DNA of 64,000 bases from Paenibacillus sp. FSL R7-0204 (GCF_038002225.1 NZ_JBBOCA010000001.1:2728001-2792000); one strand, 5' to 3'. Numbered from the stretch's first letter, positions 8,887 to 20,226 are shown. Program-made: numbers and translations. Notes: generated by a model from the sequence alone, not told the origin.

Positions 8887-10215
8887 GTGTTCAATATACT
8901 GGTTGTTGATGATGAGCCGCTCATTTGCAAAGGGCTGAGCAGCCTGCTTGCTGCTTCCGGGCTGGATATTGATCATATCTATACGGCTGGCAGCGGGTAT
9001 GAGGCACTGGATTGTATCCGTATGGAGGAGATCGATCTGCTTGTGACCGATATCCAGATGGGGGCTATGAGCGGGATCGAACTGATGCAGCATGCCAAAA
9101 TGACCAAGCCCTGGGTGCAGACGATCGTCATCTCTGCGCATGAGACCTTTCAGTACGCCCAGATGGCCGTCCGGCTGGGGGCTAGAGATTATCTGATCAA
9201 GCCGCTGAACAGTGAGCAGTTCCTGGATTCGGTGCGCAGTGTTGTTCTGAAGATGAATAGACCGTCGCCGGAGCTGGCTACATATATGGATGGTAATGGA
9301 GACCGATTTCGCCTGGAGGAGCCGCTTCCCGAGTACAGCGAGCTGCTGAACAGTCTGCTTACCGGAACTGCGGCGGTGCTGATGGTAGAGGAGAAGCTGC
9401 GCAAGCTGGATGAGTTGAGGCTGCGGGGGCCGTTTTTTGCGGTGATCAAAATCAAGCTCCCCCTGCCGCAAGACCGGTCTGAGCAGAGGTACACTACCCG
9501 TGATCATAGCCTGCTGCGTTACGCTGCCTTGAATATCGCCAAGGAGTTGCTGGATCAGGAGTGGAATTCCACCGCCTTCTATTCACCGGACCAAGAGATT
9601 ACCATAATCATCCAGTGGGATGGGGAGAGCTACGAGGAGCCGTCCACCGGCCAGTTGAGCAGGCTGGAGGTGCTGGGTCGCAGCCTGCATTTTAATATTC
9701 ACCGCTACCTGCAGCTGAGTGCCGTTATCGGCATCAGCCAGATTCTGAAGGGGCTGAGCTTCTTGGATGTGCTGAGCCGGCAAGCCTCGAAGGCGATCCT
9801 CTGGAACAATGAGCATGCCGATCATTATGTGTTCTATTATGGGGATTTCAACTGGAATAACTACGCTGCTGATCCGTCGCCCGAGGAGCTGCATACGCAC
9901 AGCAATCTGATCGTGCAGAAGGCGAAGGAATATATTGACGGGAATTACGCCCAGAAGGGGCTGACGATCCATGAAGTAGCCAAGAAGAATCATGTCAGCC
10001 CTAATTACCTGAGCTATTTGTTCAAGAAGAATACAGGCTATAACCTGTGGGAATATGTCATTAAGCTGCGGATGGAGGACAGCCGGGAGATGATTCTGAA
10101 CACCGATCTGCGGCGGTATGAGATTGCGGAGCGGGTGGGATACGAGTCGCCGGAGCATTTCAGCAAAATTTTCAAAAAATACTATGGCATCAGCCCCAGC
10201 GAGCTGAAGAAGTAA
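8887..10215 (+). CDS. YesN-type response regulator with AraC DNA-binding domain
   Basis: 442 aa. The N-terminal receiver shows VVDDEP, phospho-acceptor Asp55 (VTDIQM) and Lys105 (YLIKP). The middle (about 130-330) resembles the poorly conserved linker of YesN proteins. The C-terminus (about 340-442) is a double-HTH AraC domain (LTIHEVAKKNHVSPNYLSYL and the IAERVGYESPEHFSKIFKK signature). GTG start with GAGGAGAG 6 bp upstream. Cognate partner of the upstream kinase; the probable target is the importer downstream. Confidence 0.93.
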   Translation: MFNILVVDDEPLICKGLSSLLAASGLDIDHIYTAGSGYEALDCIRMEEIDLLVTDIQMGAMSGIELMQHAKMTKPWVQTIVISAHETFQYAQMAVRLGARDYLIKPLNSEQFLDSVRSVVLKMNRPSPELATYMDGNGDRFRLEEPLPEYSELLNSLLTGTAAVLMVEEKLRKLDELRLRGPFFAVIKIKLPLPQDRSEQRYTTRDHSLLRYAALNIAKELLDQEWNSTAFYSPDQEITIIIQWDGESYEEPSTGQLSRLEVLGRSLHFNIHRYLQLSAVIGISQILKGLSFLDVLSRQASKAILWNNEHADHYVFYYGDFNWNNYAADPSPEELHTHSNLIVQKAKEYIDGNYAQKGLTIHEVAKKNHVSPNYLSYLFKKNTGYNLWEYVIKLRMEDSREMILNTDLRRYEIAERVGYESPEHFSKIFKKYYGISPSELKK

Positions 10216-10333
10216 GAACGCTTACGATTGCCATAGATATAGACATGTTAAGTCTCTCCCTCATTTCCTACAATGAAGACAGGAGGCGCTTTCCCATAAA
10301 GTGCTGAAAGACGACAGGAATGAGGGAGCCGGA

Positions 10334-11257
10334 ATGAATCAGTCTGCTGCGTTACACGATCACCTTCCAGCGGAGCTGGAGAGCAAGCCGTACAAGCAGA
10401 ACCGTTGGAAAAAGAACTATTGGGGCGTGATGTTTCTTGTCCCCGCATTGATTATCTTCATTATGTTTATGTGGGTGCCTATCTTCAAAGGGTTCCTGTA
10501 CAGCTTCTACACCGTTGATTTCGTCAAAGGGAATACCTTCGTGGGTCTGGACAATTACGCCAGGGCGCTTACCGACCCCGATGTGCTGACTGCAGTCCAA
10601 AACACCCTGTACTATATGCTGCTGTGCCTGGTGATCGGCTTTTGGGTTCCGATTGCCTTTGCTATTGCCATCTCCGAGCTGCGGAAATTCGGCGGATTCG
10701 TGCGCGTTGCTGCATATTTGCCATATGTCATGCCTGCTGTAGTCCTATACGGGCTGTGGCGTTGGCTGTATGATCCCGTTGGACCGATTAATGCCGTAAT
10801 CGGCAGCACCGGAGCGGAGCAGATCGCCTTCCTGACCGATACCCGGTGGTCGATGATCTCGCTGGTCTTCATGGAGACCTGGCAGCAGTTCGGCTCGGGG
10901 ATGCTGATCTATCTTGCTGCGGTGCTTAGTATTCCCCGGGACTGGTATGAGGCCGCCGAGATTGACGGAGCTGGAGTATGGGCGCGTATCCGCCACATCA
11001 CCCTGCCTTCCCTGCGTAATCTGATCCTGCTTATGCTGATTCTTCAAGTCATCGCCACCTCTCAGGGCTACCAGTCACAGATGGCCTTGCTGGACGGGGG
11101 GCCGAACAATGCTACGCTGACGTATGCGCTGCTTATTGTGAAGTATGCTTTTACGAGACTTGATTATGGTACGGCAACTGCGCTGGGGATGCTGATGTTT
11201 GTTGTTCTGGGCGGTTTGGGCATTCTTCAGTTCAAGCTTAACAAGGAGGACAACTAG
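10334..11257 (+). CDS. Carbohydrate ABC transporter permease (LplB/UgpA-like)
   Basis: 307 aa, about six membrane segments, with the EAA loop EAAEIDGAGVWARIRHITLP that contacts the ATPase. Start at ATG 10334 (GAGGGAG just upstream) rather than an in-frame ATG 33 bp earlier. First permease of an importer whose order is permease-permease-binding protein. No ATPase gene is present, as usual for this subfamily, where a shared MsmX-type ATPase elsewhere serves several importers. Confidence 0.9.
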   Translation: MNQSAALHDHLPAELESKPYKQNRWKKNYWGVMFLVPALIIFIMFMWVPIFKGFLYSFYTVDFVKGNTFVGLDNYARALTDPDVLTAVQNTLYYMLLCLVIGFWVPIAFAIAISELRKFGGFVRVAAYLPYVMPAVVLYGLWRWLYDPVGPINAVIGSTGAEQIAFLTDTRWSMISLVFMETWQQFGSGMLIYLAAVLSIPRDWYEAAEIDGAGVWARIRHITLPSLRNLILLMLILQVIATSQGYQSQMALLDGGPNNATLTYALLIVKYAFTRLDYGTATALGMLMFVVLGGLGILQFKLNKEDN

Positions 11258-11258
11258 G

Positions 11259-12131
11259 ATGAAGAGCGCAGACAGAGGTATTCTCTCAGAGCATGACCTG
11301 AAAAAGACCAGCAACAGGGTGGTCTACGGAATTATGGTGCTGTTTATTGTCCTGATGATATTCAGCATGCTGTATCCCATCCTCATGACGATGTTCAACG
11401 GGCTAAAGTCGAATATCGAGGTCAATTCCTTTCCGCCGCATTTTTTTCCGCAGGAATGGCATTTCGGCAATCTGAAGGATGCGCTGGATTATATCGATCT
11501 GGCTATGTATCTGCGGAACACCCTTTATATTTTTGTGGGAAATATGGTCGCTACCTTAATTGTACTGGGACTCGCGTCCTTCAGTATCTCACGGATGAAT
11601 GTGCCGTACCGCAAGGCCTTCTATTTCTTCTTCCTGATGACGCTGTTCATCCCGGCTACGAGCTATATGATTCCGAACTTTGTCAATCTGAAGGAGCTGG
11701 GCCTGCTCAATCAATATGCAGCCTTCTGGCTGCCGGCAGGCGCGAACACGTTCTTCTTCCTGCTGCTTAAGAATTTCTTCGACGGGATTCATCCCGAGAT
11801 TCTGGAAGCCGCGCGGATGGACGGGGCCTCGGAGCCGAGAAGCTTCTTCACCATCGCGGTGCCGCTGTCAATTCCGATTTTTGCAACACTGGCAATCTTC
11901 ATTTTCTCCACAGCCTGGAATGATTGGTTCTGGCCGTCGCTGGTCATGCACAGTGAGGAGAAGTATACGCTCGCTACCGCCATCTATAAGTACGTTATCA
12001 ATGTAAAAGCACTGAATACGAACATTAAATTCGCGATTCTGTTCATTGTCTCTTTGCCGCCGATCCTGGTGTTCCTGGTCTTCCAGAAGTTCATTATGCG
12101 GGGAGTTTCATTGTCAGCGGTCAAAGGCTAG
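11259..12131 (+). CDS. Carbohydrate ABC transporter permease (YtcP/UgpE-like)
   Basis: 290 aa, about six TM segments, EAA loop EAARMDGASEPRSFFTIAVP. Start ATG 11259 is one base after the stop of the first permease; its ribosome-binding site AAGGAGGA lies inside that gene, so the two are coupled. An in-frame ATG 60 bp upstream is rejected because it has no such site. Partner subunit of the preceding permease; substrate presumably an oligosaccharide. Confidence 0.9.
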   Translation: MKSADRGILSEHDLKKTSNRVVYGIMVLFIVLMIFSMLYPILMTMFNGLKSNIEVNSFPPHFFPQEWHFGNLKDALDYIDLAMYLRNTLYIFVGNMVATLIVLGLASFSISRMNVPYRKAFYFFFLMTLFIPATSYMIPNFVNLKELGLLNQYAAFWLPAGANTFFFLLLKNFFDGIHPEILEAARMDGASEPRSFFTIAVPLSIPIFATLAIFIFSTAWNDWFWPSLVMHSEEKYTLATAIYKYVINVKALNTNIKFAILFIVSLPPILVFLVFQKFIMRGVSLSAVKG

Positions 12132-12198
12132 GCAGGAAGGAGAAGGTCCGGTAGAGATCGTATACCTGCACATGAAAGCAATATAATCACACCTCGTT

Positions 12199-12212
12199 TG
12201 TAAACGGTTTCT
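12199..12212 (+). promoter_or_regulatory. cre-like site before the sugar-binding lipoprotein gene
   Basis: TGTAAACGGTTTCT fits the cre consensus at 13 of 14 positions. It lies 52 bp before the start codon and 12 bp after a TATAAT (12182-12187) that could be a -10 box, consistent with CcpA control of an extra promoter for the binding protein alone. Confidence 0.5.
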
Positions 12213-12263
12213 CTTTTATGATGAATTTGTAAGCTCATTATGATATGGAAAAGGGGAGTTACC

Positions 12264-13730
12264 ATGCGTAAAGTTTCCAGCGTATTCGCCTGTCTCCTGG
12301 TCACGGGGACCTTATTGTCCGCCTGCGGCGGCAATAATAACGGGAACAAGCCGGCGGCCAATGGAGGGGCGGGGACACCTGCACCAGCGGCAACCCAGGC
12401 GGCCGAAGAGTCAGCCACTCCGTCTGCAGCACCGGCAGATGATATTACCCAGAGAAAGGTAACGATCAAAATCCACTATCCTACGCCGGACCTGACCGAG
12501 GTGAGAGCGCAGGAGGATGACAAAATCAAGCGGTTCCAGGAAGTCTATCCGAACGTGGAGATCGTCAAGGATGACTGGCAGTATAATGTAAGCGAGATCG
12601 GAGTGAAGATGGCTGCGAACGAAGCGCCAACCTTCTTCAACACATATGCCACCGAAGCCAAATTCCTGATTGAGAAGGGCTGGGTAGCCGACATCACCGA
12701 TCTGTGGAACAACTATGAGTTCAAGGATCAGATCAATCCAGTGCTGCAGAACCAGTTCATCATTGACGGCAAGGTGTATGGGGTTACGCAGAAGGGTTAC
12801 GTCACTACAACAATGATCAACAAGAAGATGCTGGATGACAAAAGTGTAGCCGTACCTCCAATGGATTGGACCTGGGACGACATGTTGAACACAGCCAAAG
12901 GAGTGGCCGATCCTAAGAAGGGGATCTCCGGAATTGCGCCAATGGGTAAGGGCAACGAAGCCGGCTGGAACTGGACCAACTTCCTGTTTGAAGCAGGCGG
13001 GGAGATTCAGAAGATTGAGAACGGCAAGGTGGTGGCCACCTTCAATTCCGAAGCTGGTGTTAAAGCGCTGGACTTCTATAAAAAGCTGAGATGGGAAGCC
13101 AAAGCGGTTCCCCAGGATTGGGCGCTCGGCTGGGGTGATGCAGTAGGCGCCTTCCAGCAGGGGCGCACCGCGATGGTGATGGCCGGCTCCGATGGCGTCA
13201 TTGAACAGGCGCTCAATCAGGGAGGCTTCAAGCCGGAGGATGTGCTGACCTATCCGATGCCAGCGGCAGAGAAGGGCGGCAAGCATACCGGCGTACTCGG
13301 CGGCGACTATCTGGTCATCAACCCGAATGCCAGCAAGGATGAGCAGGAGATGGCCTTCCGTTATATTACCTTCGACTATTTCTCGGATAAAGGGCTAGAG
13401 GCGCTCGACGCCATTATCAGCCAGCGTAAAACGGACGGCAAATACTATATCCCGCCGCTTCTGGATTACTATGCTGCAGATTCCGACTTCGGCAAGAAGA
13501 CCAAGGCCGTCTATGACAAGTACGATATTGTATATCAGTACAGTCCCGAAATCATGGCGCTGCTGGACGGCAAGCCCGAAGCCCAGTACAACACTCAGGA
13601 CTACTATGCAACGATGTCCAACGTGATCCAGGAGCTGTTCGCCAAGGAAGGTACAGACTCGAAGGCCCAGCTTGATGCGGCGGCCGCAACGGTCCAGCAG
13701 AAATTCTTCGATACGATTAAGGCAGAGTAG
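12264..13730 (+). CDS. Extracellular sugar-binding lipoprotein of ABC importer
   Basis: 488 aa from ATG 12264 (AAGGGGAG upstream). Lipoprotein signal with lipobox LLSAC and lipidated Cys21, then an Ala/Pro/Thr-rich tether (about 25-60) and a family-1 solute-binding fold. Membrane-anchored receptor for the two permeases before it. It lies 132 bp downstream of the second permease with its own putative -10 and cre site, so it is probably made in excess over the permeases. Ligand unknown, most likely an oligosaccharide. Confidence 0.9.
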   Translation: MRKVSSVFACLLVTGTLLSACGGNNNGNKPAANGGAGTPAPAATQAAEESATPSAAPADDITQRKVTIKIHYPTPDLTEVRAQEDDKIKRFQEVYPNVEIVKDDWQYNVSEIGVKMAANEAPTFFNTYATEAKFLIEKGWVADITDLWNNYEFKDQINPVLQNQFIIDGKVYGVTQKGYVTTTMINKKMLDDKSVAVPPMDWTWDDMLNTAKGVADPKKGISGIAPMGKGNEAGWNWTNFLFEAGGEIQKIENGKVVATFNSEAGVKALDFYKKLRWEAKAVPQDWALGWGDAVGAFQQGRTAMVMAGSDGVIEQALNQGGFKPEDVLTYPMPAAEKGGKHTGVLGGDYLVINPNASKDEQEMAFRYITFDYFSDKGLEALDAIISQRKTDGKYYIPPLLDYYAADSDFGKKTKAVYDKYDIVYQYSPEIMALLDGKPEAQYNTQDYYATMSNVIQELFAKEGTDSKAQLDAAAATVQQKFFDTIKAE

Positions 13731-13770
13731 GTTTAGATGTCCCCCTAGAGCCGGGGGAAGAGATGGATAA

Positions 13771-13803
13771 GGGGGGACAGCAGAGATGCTGTCTCCTTTT
13801 TGT
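13771..13803 (+). terminator. Intrinsic terminator of importer operon 1
   Basis: GGGGACAGCA, GAGA loop, TGCTGTCTCC followed by TTTTTG: a 10-bp stem with one G-T pair. Confidence 0.85.
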
Positions 13804-14032
13804 TAAGTTGAGATTTATATTTATATTCACACCGTCAGAGTTATTCTAGAAGAGCACCGGATGAACCGAAGTGAGGGCTTGGCATTCATGAACAGAATTC
13901 CTGAAGCCCAACCGTCATTGCAAGGCAAGATGGGCCATCAACGCTGCAGACTACCGTATTGCGTTCGCAGAATAGACAAATATCAAATAAATAATACATA
14001 TAATATGGAAAAAACGCTAGTATATGATCGAA

Positions 14033-14046
14033 TGAAAGCGCTTTGA
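14033..14046 (+). promoter_or_regulatory. cre-like site before adhE
   Basis: TGAAAGCGCTTTGA, nearly palindromic and matching the cre consensus at 13 of 14 positions, 26 bp upstream of the Rex-like operator. Suggests carbon-source input on adhE. Confidence 0.5.
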
Positions 14047-14072
14047 AAACAACTCAAAAAAAACTTTAAACT

Positions 14073-14090
14073 TTGTGAAAGATTTCACTA
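14073..14090 (+). promoter_or_regulatory. Rex operator candidate before adhE
   Basis: TTGTGAA-AGAT-TTCACTA differs from the Firmicute Rex consensus TTGTGAA-N4-TTCACAA at one position only. Rex represses fermentation genes and releases DNA when NADH/NAD+ rises. adhE is a classic Rex target. Confidence 0.75.
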
Positions 14091-14165
14091 TACAAGGTGA
14101 AAGGGATGTGCTAAGATAAATGTATAGAAAGAAACAACCTAAAAATTGACAGGAGGACGAGGGAG

Positions 14166-16787
14166 ATGGCAGTTAAAAACGAAGTCGCCGCCCAAGTGAA
14201 ACAAACCACCGCTGAAGAATATATTCAGGTTTTGGTGGATAAAGCAAAGAAAGCCCACGAAGCGTTCATGGGCCTGGATCAAGAGCAGACAAACACAATC
14301 GTTCATGCAATGGCGCTGGCCGGACTCGACAAGCATATGTACCTGGCAAAACTGGCAGTTGAAGAAACAGGACGCGGAGTATACGAAGACAAAATCACGA
14401 AGAATATCTTCTCCACTGAATATATCTGGCACGGAATTAAGTACGACAAGACTGTAGGCGTTATTGAGGATAACGCTTATGACAGCTTCCAGAAGATTGC
14501 TGAACCAGTCGGAATCATTATGGGTATCACACCGGTAACCAACCCAACATCCACCACGATGTTTAAGGCTTTGATTTCCGCTAAGACACGTAACCCTATT
14601 ATATTCGGTTTCCACCCGTCAGCGCAAGAGTGCAGCGCGGCAGCAGCCAAAATTCTGCATGATGCAGGCGTAGCAGCCGGTGCACCTGAGAACTTCATCC
14701 AATGGATTGAGCTTCCTACGATGGACAAAACAAACGCATTGATGAACAATCCGGACGTTGCACTGATTCTGGCAACCGGCGGGTCGGCAATGGTCAAAGC
14801 AGCTTACAGCTGCGGCAAACCGGCACTCGGCGTAGGTCCTGGTAACGTGCCTGCCTTCATTGAGAAGAGTGCTGACATTGATCAGGCTGTAACAGACCTT
14901 ATCCTGTCGAAGACTTTTGATAATGGTATGATCTGTGCTTCCGAGCAGGCAGTCATCATTGAAGAAGCCATCTTCGACCAAGTGAAGAAGAAAATGATTG
15001 CGAACGGCTGTTACTTTGTCAACAAAGAAGAAGCAGCTAAGCTGACCAGCGGAGCAATGAACGTAGAGAAATGTGCGGTTAACCCGGCTATCGTTGGCCA
15101 ATCCGCTGTTAAGATCGCTGAAATGTGCGGCATTCAGGTTCCTGCCGGAACGAAGATCCTGGTAGCTGAGCTTGAAGGTGTAGGTACTAAATATCCATTG
15201 TCCGCTGAGAAGCTGAGCCCGGTTCTGGCTTGCTACAAGGTGAAGAATGCTGACCAGGGTATCGAACGCGCAGCTCAAATCGTTGAATTTGGCGGCATGG
15301 GCCACAGCTCGGCTATCCATTCCAATAATGAAGAAGTAATCATGAAGTTCTCCAACCGTCTGCAAACTGGACGTATTCTCGTCAACTCGCCATCCACACA
15401 CGGCGCAATCGGCGATATTTACAACACCAATATCCCTTCATTGACACTGGGCTGCGGATCTTACGGACGCAACTCGGTATCGCAGAACGTGACTGCCATC
15501 AATCTGATCAACGTGAAAAGGGTGAACCGTCGTACCGTGAATATGCAATGGTTTAAAGTACCTGACAAGATTTACTTCGAAAAGGGAGCCACTCAGTATC
15601 TGGCCAAAATGCCTGACATCACTCGTGTAGCAATCATCACTGACCCTATGATGGTGAAGCTCGGCTATGTTGAAAGAGTGGAGCACTACCTGCGCCAACG
15701 TCAGACGCCTGTAGCAATCGAAGTATTCTCGGAAGTTGAACCAGATCCATCGACTACTACTGTAGAAAAAGGCGCTGCTATGATGAACAGATTCCAGCCG
15801 GACTGCATCATTGCACTCGGCGGCGGTTCCCCAATGGATGCTGCCAAGGGAATGTGGCTGTTCTACGAACATCCGGATGCAGACTTCAACGGTCTGAAGC
15901 AGAAGTTCATGGATATCCGTAAACGGGTATACAAATTCCCTAAGCTCGGCAACAAAGCCAAATTCGTTGCGATTCCAACAACTTCGGGTACCGGTTCTGA
16001 AGTAACATCGTTTGCAGTTATCACAGACAAGACAACAGGCAATAATACGAAGTATCCTCTGGCCGATTATGAGCTGACTCCAGATGTAGCAATTATCGAT
16101 CCGGAGTTTGTATACAGCTTGCCTAAGACCGCTGTTGCCGATACAGGTATGGACGTATTGACACATGCTATCGAAGCTTATGTATCTGTAATGGCCAGTG
16201 ACTACACCGATGGTCTGGCAATCAAAGCGATTCAGCTGGTATTCCAGTGGCTGGAGAAATCCGCACTGCAAGGCGATAAGCTGGCCCGCGAAAAAATGCA
16301 CAATGCTTCTACACTTGCCGGTATGGCCTTTGCCAATGCATTCCTGGGAATTAACCACAGCTTGGCGCACAAATGGGGCGGACAGTATCACACCGCACAC
16401 GGCCGTACCAATGCGATCCTGATGCCGCATGTTATCCGTTACAATGCCAAGAAACCTACGAAGTTCGCTTCGTTCCCTAAATATTCGCACTTTGTAGCTG
16501 ACGAACGGTACGCAGAAATCGCCCGTATTCTGGGATTGCCTGCACGCACTACCGAAGAAGGCGTAACCAGCCTAATCAATGCGATCCGCGATATGAACAA
16601 AAAACTCGGTATCGAAGAATCCTTCTCGGCTCTTGGTTTCGATCCTAAGGACTTCGAATCCCGTGTAGACTATCTGGCTGACCGTGCATTTGAAGACCAA
16701 TGTACAACTGCCAACCCTAAAATGCCGCTGGTATCCGAGCTTGCTGATGTATACCGCAACGCATTCTACGGAAAATTCGATAACTAA
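14166..16787 (+). CDS. adhE: Bifunctional acetaldehyde-CoA/alcohol dehydrogenase
   Basis: 873 aa fusion enzyme reducing acetyl-CoA to acetaldehyde and then ethanol, consuming two NADH; it forms spirosomes in other bacteria. N-terminal aldehyde dehydrogenase domain (about 1-440) with catalytic Cys257 in NGMICASEQ. C-terminal iron alcohol dehydrogenase domain (about 455-873) with GGGSPMDAAK for NAD and the metal ligands in NHSLAHKWGGQYHTAHG. Length is typical. AGGAGGACGAGGGAG precedes the ATG. The gene is less GC-rich than its surroundings and uses preferred codons, suggesting high expression. Likely regulated by Rex and CcpA. Confidence 0.97.
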   Translation: MAVKNEVAAQVKQTTAEEYIQVLVDKAKKAHEAFMGLDQEQTNTIVHAMALAGLDKHMYLAKLAVEETGRGVYEDKITKNIFSTEYIWHGIKYDKTVGVIEDNAYDSFQKIAEPVGIIMGITPVTNPTSTTMFKALISAKTRNPIIFGFHPSAQECSAAAAKILHDAGVAAGAPENFIQWIELPTMDKTNALMNNPDVALILATGGSAMVKAAYSCGKPALGVGPGNVPAFIEKSADIDQAVTDLILSKTFDNGMICASEQAVIIEEAIFDQVKKKMIANGCYFVNKEEAAKLTSGAMNVEKCAVNPAIVGQSAVKIAEMCGIQVPAGTKILVAELEGVGTKYPLSAEKLSPVLACYKVKNADQGIERAAQIVEFGGMGHSSAIHSNNEEVIMKFSNRLQTGRILVNSPSTHGAIGDIYNTNIPSLTLGCGSYGRNSVSQNVTAINLINVKRVNRRTVNMQWFKVPDKIYFEKGATQYLAKMPDITRVAIITDPMMVKLGYVERVEHYLRQRQTPVAIEVFSEVEPDPSTTTVEKGAAMMNRFQPDCIIALGGGSPMDAAKGMWLFYEHPDADFNGLKQKFMDIRKRVYKFPKLGNKAKFVAIPTTSGTGSEVTSFAVITDKTTGNNTKYPLADYELTPDVAIIDPEFVYSLPKTAVADTGMDVLTHAIEAYVSVMASDYTDGLAIKAIQLVFQWLEKSALQGDKLAREKMHNASTLAGMAFANAFLGINHSLAHKWGGQYHTAHGRTNAILMPHVIRYNAKKPTKFASFPKYSHFVADERYAEIARILGLPARTTEEGVTSLINAIRDMNKKLGIEESFSALGFDPKDFESRVDYLADRAFEDQCTTANPKMPLVSELADVYRNAFYGKFDN

Positions 16788-16828
16788 TTAACGGTTGCCT
16801 GGCAAAGAATAAGGTTAAAGGTTAATAT

Positions 16829-16888
16829 GGGACTGGATGGAAGTGACAAATATCACCGAAAGAGTGATATTTGTCACAGTCCTTTTTC
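16829..16888 (+). terminator. Terminator of adhE whose arms are CRP/FNR-like palindromes
   Basis: GTGACAAATATCAC (16843-16856) and its exact reverse complement GTGATATTTGTCAC (16864-16877) form a 14-bp stem with a 7-nt loop; an outer GGACT/AGTCC pairing leads into TTTTT. Each arm on its own is GTGA-N6-TCAC, the spacing of CRP/FNR-family operators. A terminator role is clear; protein binding is speculative. Confidence 0.75.
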
Positions 16889-16942
16889 AGAAAATAAACT
16901 AAAATGTTTATATAGACAACGATCCCCGTTATGAAGATGTGA

Positions 16943-16960
16943 TTGTGAATTTTATAACAA
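16943..16960 (+). promoter_or_regulatory. Rex operator candidate before pflB
   Basis: TTGTGAA-TTTT-ATAACAA keeps both TTGT/ACAA ends and spacing of the Rex palindrome. It lies 88 bp before the pflB start, so pflBA probably shares redox control with adhE. Confidence 0.65.
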
Positions 16961-17048
16961 CTATTAGCCTCGGGATCACGAGACACGGGATTAACCTTCA
17001 AGCCCGCGATCTCTACAAATATAATAAATATAAATGGAGGGATTTAGC

Positions 17049-19310
<2,262 letters not shown>

Positions 19311-19348
19311 GAAGCATTCTTGTTCTACAAGAACTGAAATCAATCAAA

Positions 19349-19371
19349 GAGCTGCCGCCCTTGCAAGAGGG
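19349..19371 (+). other. Hairpin in the pflB-pflA spacer
   Basis: CCGCCCT and AGGGCGG form a GC-rich stem without a following T-run. Probably an mRNA stabiliser or partial attenuator lowering pflA relative to pflB; not a full terminator. Confidence 0.45.
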
Positions 19372-19432
19372 CGGTACACTCTTGTCTGAAAGTGGTTAAA
19401 ATTTTAAGTTTTTTTGAAAGGATGGACATATC

Positions 19433-20170
19433 ATGCTTAAAGGACATATCCACTCTTTAGAAACGTTTGGAACGGTGGATGGCCCGGGTATCCGCTTCGT
19501 GCTTTTTATGCAGGGCTGCCTGCTCAAGTGTCAGTATTGCCACAACCCGGATACATGGGAATTGAATGAAGGTAAGGAAATGACCGTCGAGCAAGTGCTG
19601 GCGGAAATTGAGCCTTACCTGAATTATTATAAAACGTCCGGTGGCGGTCTGACCGTATCCGGCGGTGAACCAACCCTCCAGGCGCATTTCGTGAAGCAGC
19701 TGTTCACCGAAGTGAAGAAACGCTGGAATCTGCATACCACGCTTGATACCAATGGCTATAATGATGGATCGAAAATCAGCGACCTGCTGGATGTTACCGA
19801 CCTGGTGCTCTTGGATCTGAAGCATATTGATGATGAAGCGCATATCAAGCTGACCGGTAAGTCCAACGACCGTACCTTGAAGCTGGCCCGCTGGTTATCC
19901 GATAATAACCGTAAAATGTGGATTCGCCATGTCTATGTTCCAGGCATTCACAACAAGGAAGAGGATCTACAGAATCTTGGACGGTTCATTGGCACACTTA
20001 ATGGAGTAGAGAAGTTCGAAATCCTGCCTTATCACGTAATGGGGATCTATAAATGGAAAGAGCTTGGCCGTCCCTATGAGCTTGAAGGGGTAGAGTCACC
20101 TTCCGATGAAGAAGTGCAGCGTGCGTACCGGCTGATTGAAGAAGGCCGTATGCAGACCGCATTGGTCTAA
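19433..20170 (+). CDS. pflA: Pyruvate formate-lyase-activating enzyme (radical SAM)
   Basis: 245 aa. The [4Fe-4S]/SAM motif CLLKCQYC gives Cys29, Cys33 and Cys36, followed by HNPDTW; the SAM-binding GGE segment is in VSGGEPTLQ. It generates the glycyl radical on PflB. AAAGGATGG precedes the ATG. It lies 122 bp after pflB and is followed by a terminator, so pflB-pflA is a two-gene unit. Confidence 0.97.
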   Translation: MLKGHIHSLETFGTVDGPGIRFVLFMQGCLLKCQYCHNPDTWELNEGKEMTVEQVLAEIEPYLNYYKTSGGGLTVSGGEPTLQAHFVKQLFTEVKKRWNLHTTLDTNGYNDGSKISDLLDVTDLVLLDLKHIDDEAHIKLTGKSNDRTLKLARWLSDNNRKMWIRHVYVPGIHNKEEDLQNLGRFIGTLNGVEKFEILPYHVMGIYKWKELGRPYELEGVESPSDEEVQRAYRLIEEGRMQTALV

Positions 20171-20192
20171 TTGCATATATAATAATTTCGAA

Positions 20193-20226
20193 AGCGGAGC
20201 TTCTATTCTGAGGAGTTTCGCTTTTT
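20193..20226 (+). terminator. Intrinsic terminator of pflBA
   Basis: AGCGGAGCTTC pairs with GGAGTTTCGCT (11 bp with G-T pairs), followed by TTTTT. Confidence 0.8.

Larger units (their letters stand above)
13804..14165 (+). other. AT-rich upstream region of adhE
   Basis: 362 bp without a convincing gene (a 61-codon open frame at 13861 has no ribosome-binding site and no family character). It carries the cre-like and Rex-like sites listed separately and AAGGGATG/AGGAGGACG close to the adhE start. Confidence 0.6.

Noticed and set aside
10216..10230. GTAAG-AACG-CTTAC as a cre site after the YesN-type regulator
   Set aside because: Two mismatches at key cre positions and it overlaps the stop codon; more likely a small hairpin.
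13861..14046. 61-codon frame upstream of adhE
   Set aside because: No ribosome-binding site, biased composition unlike neighbours, and it overlaps the cre-like site.
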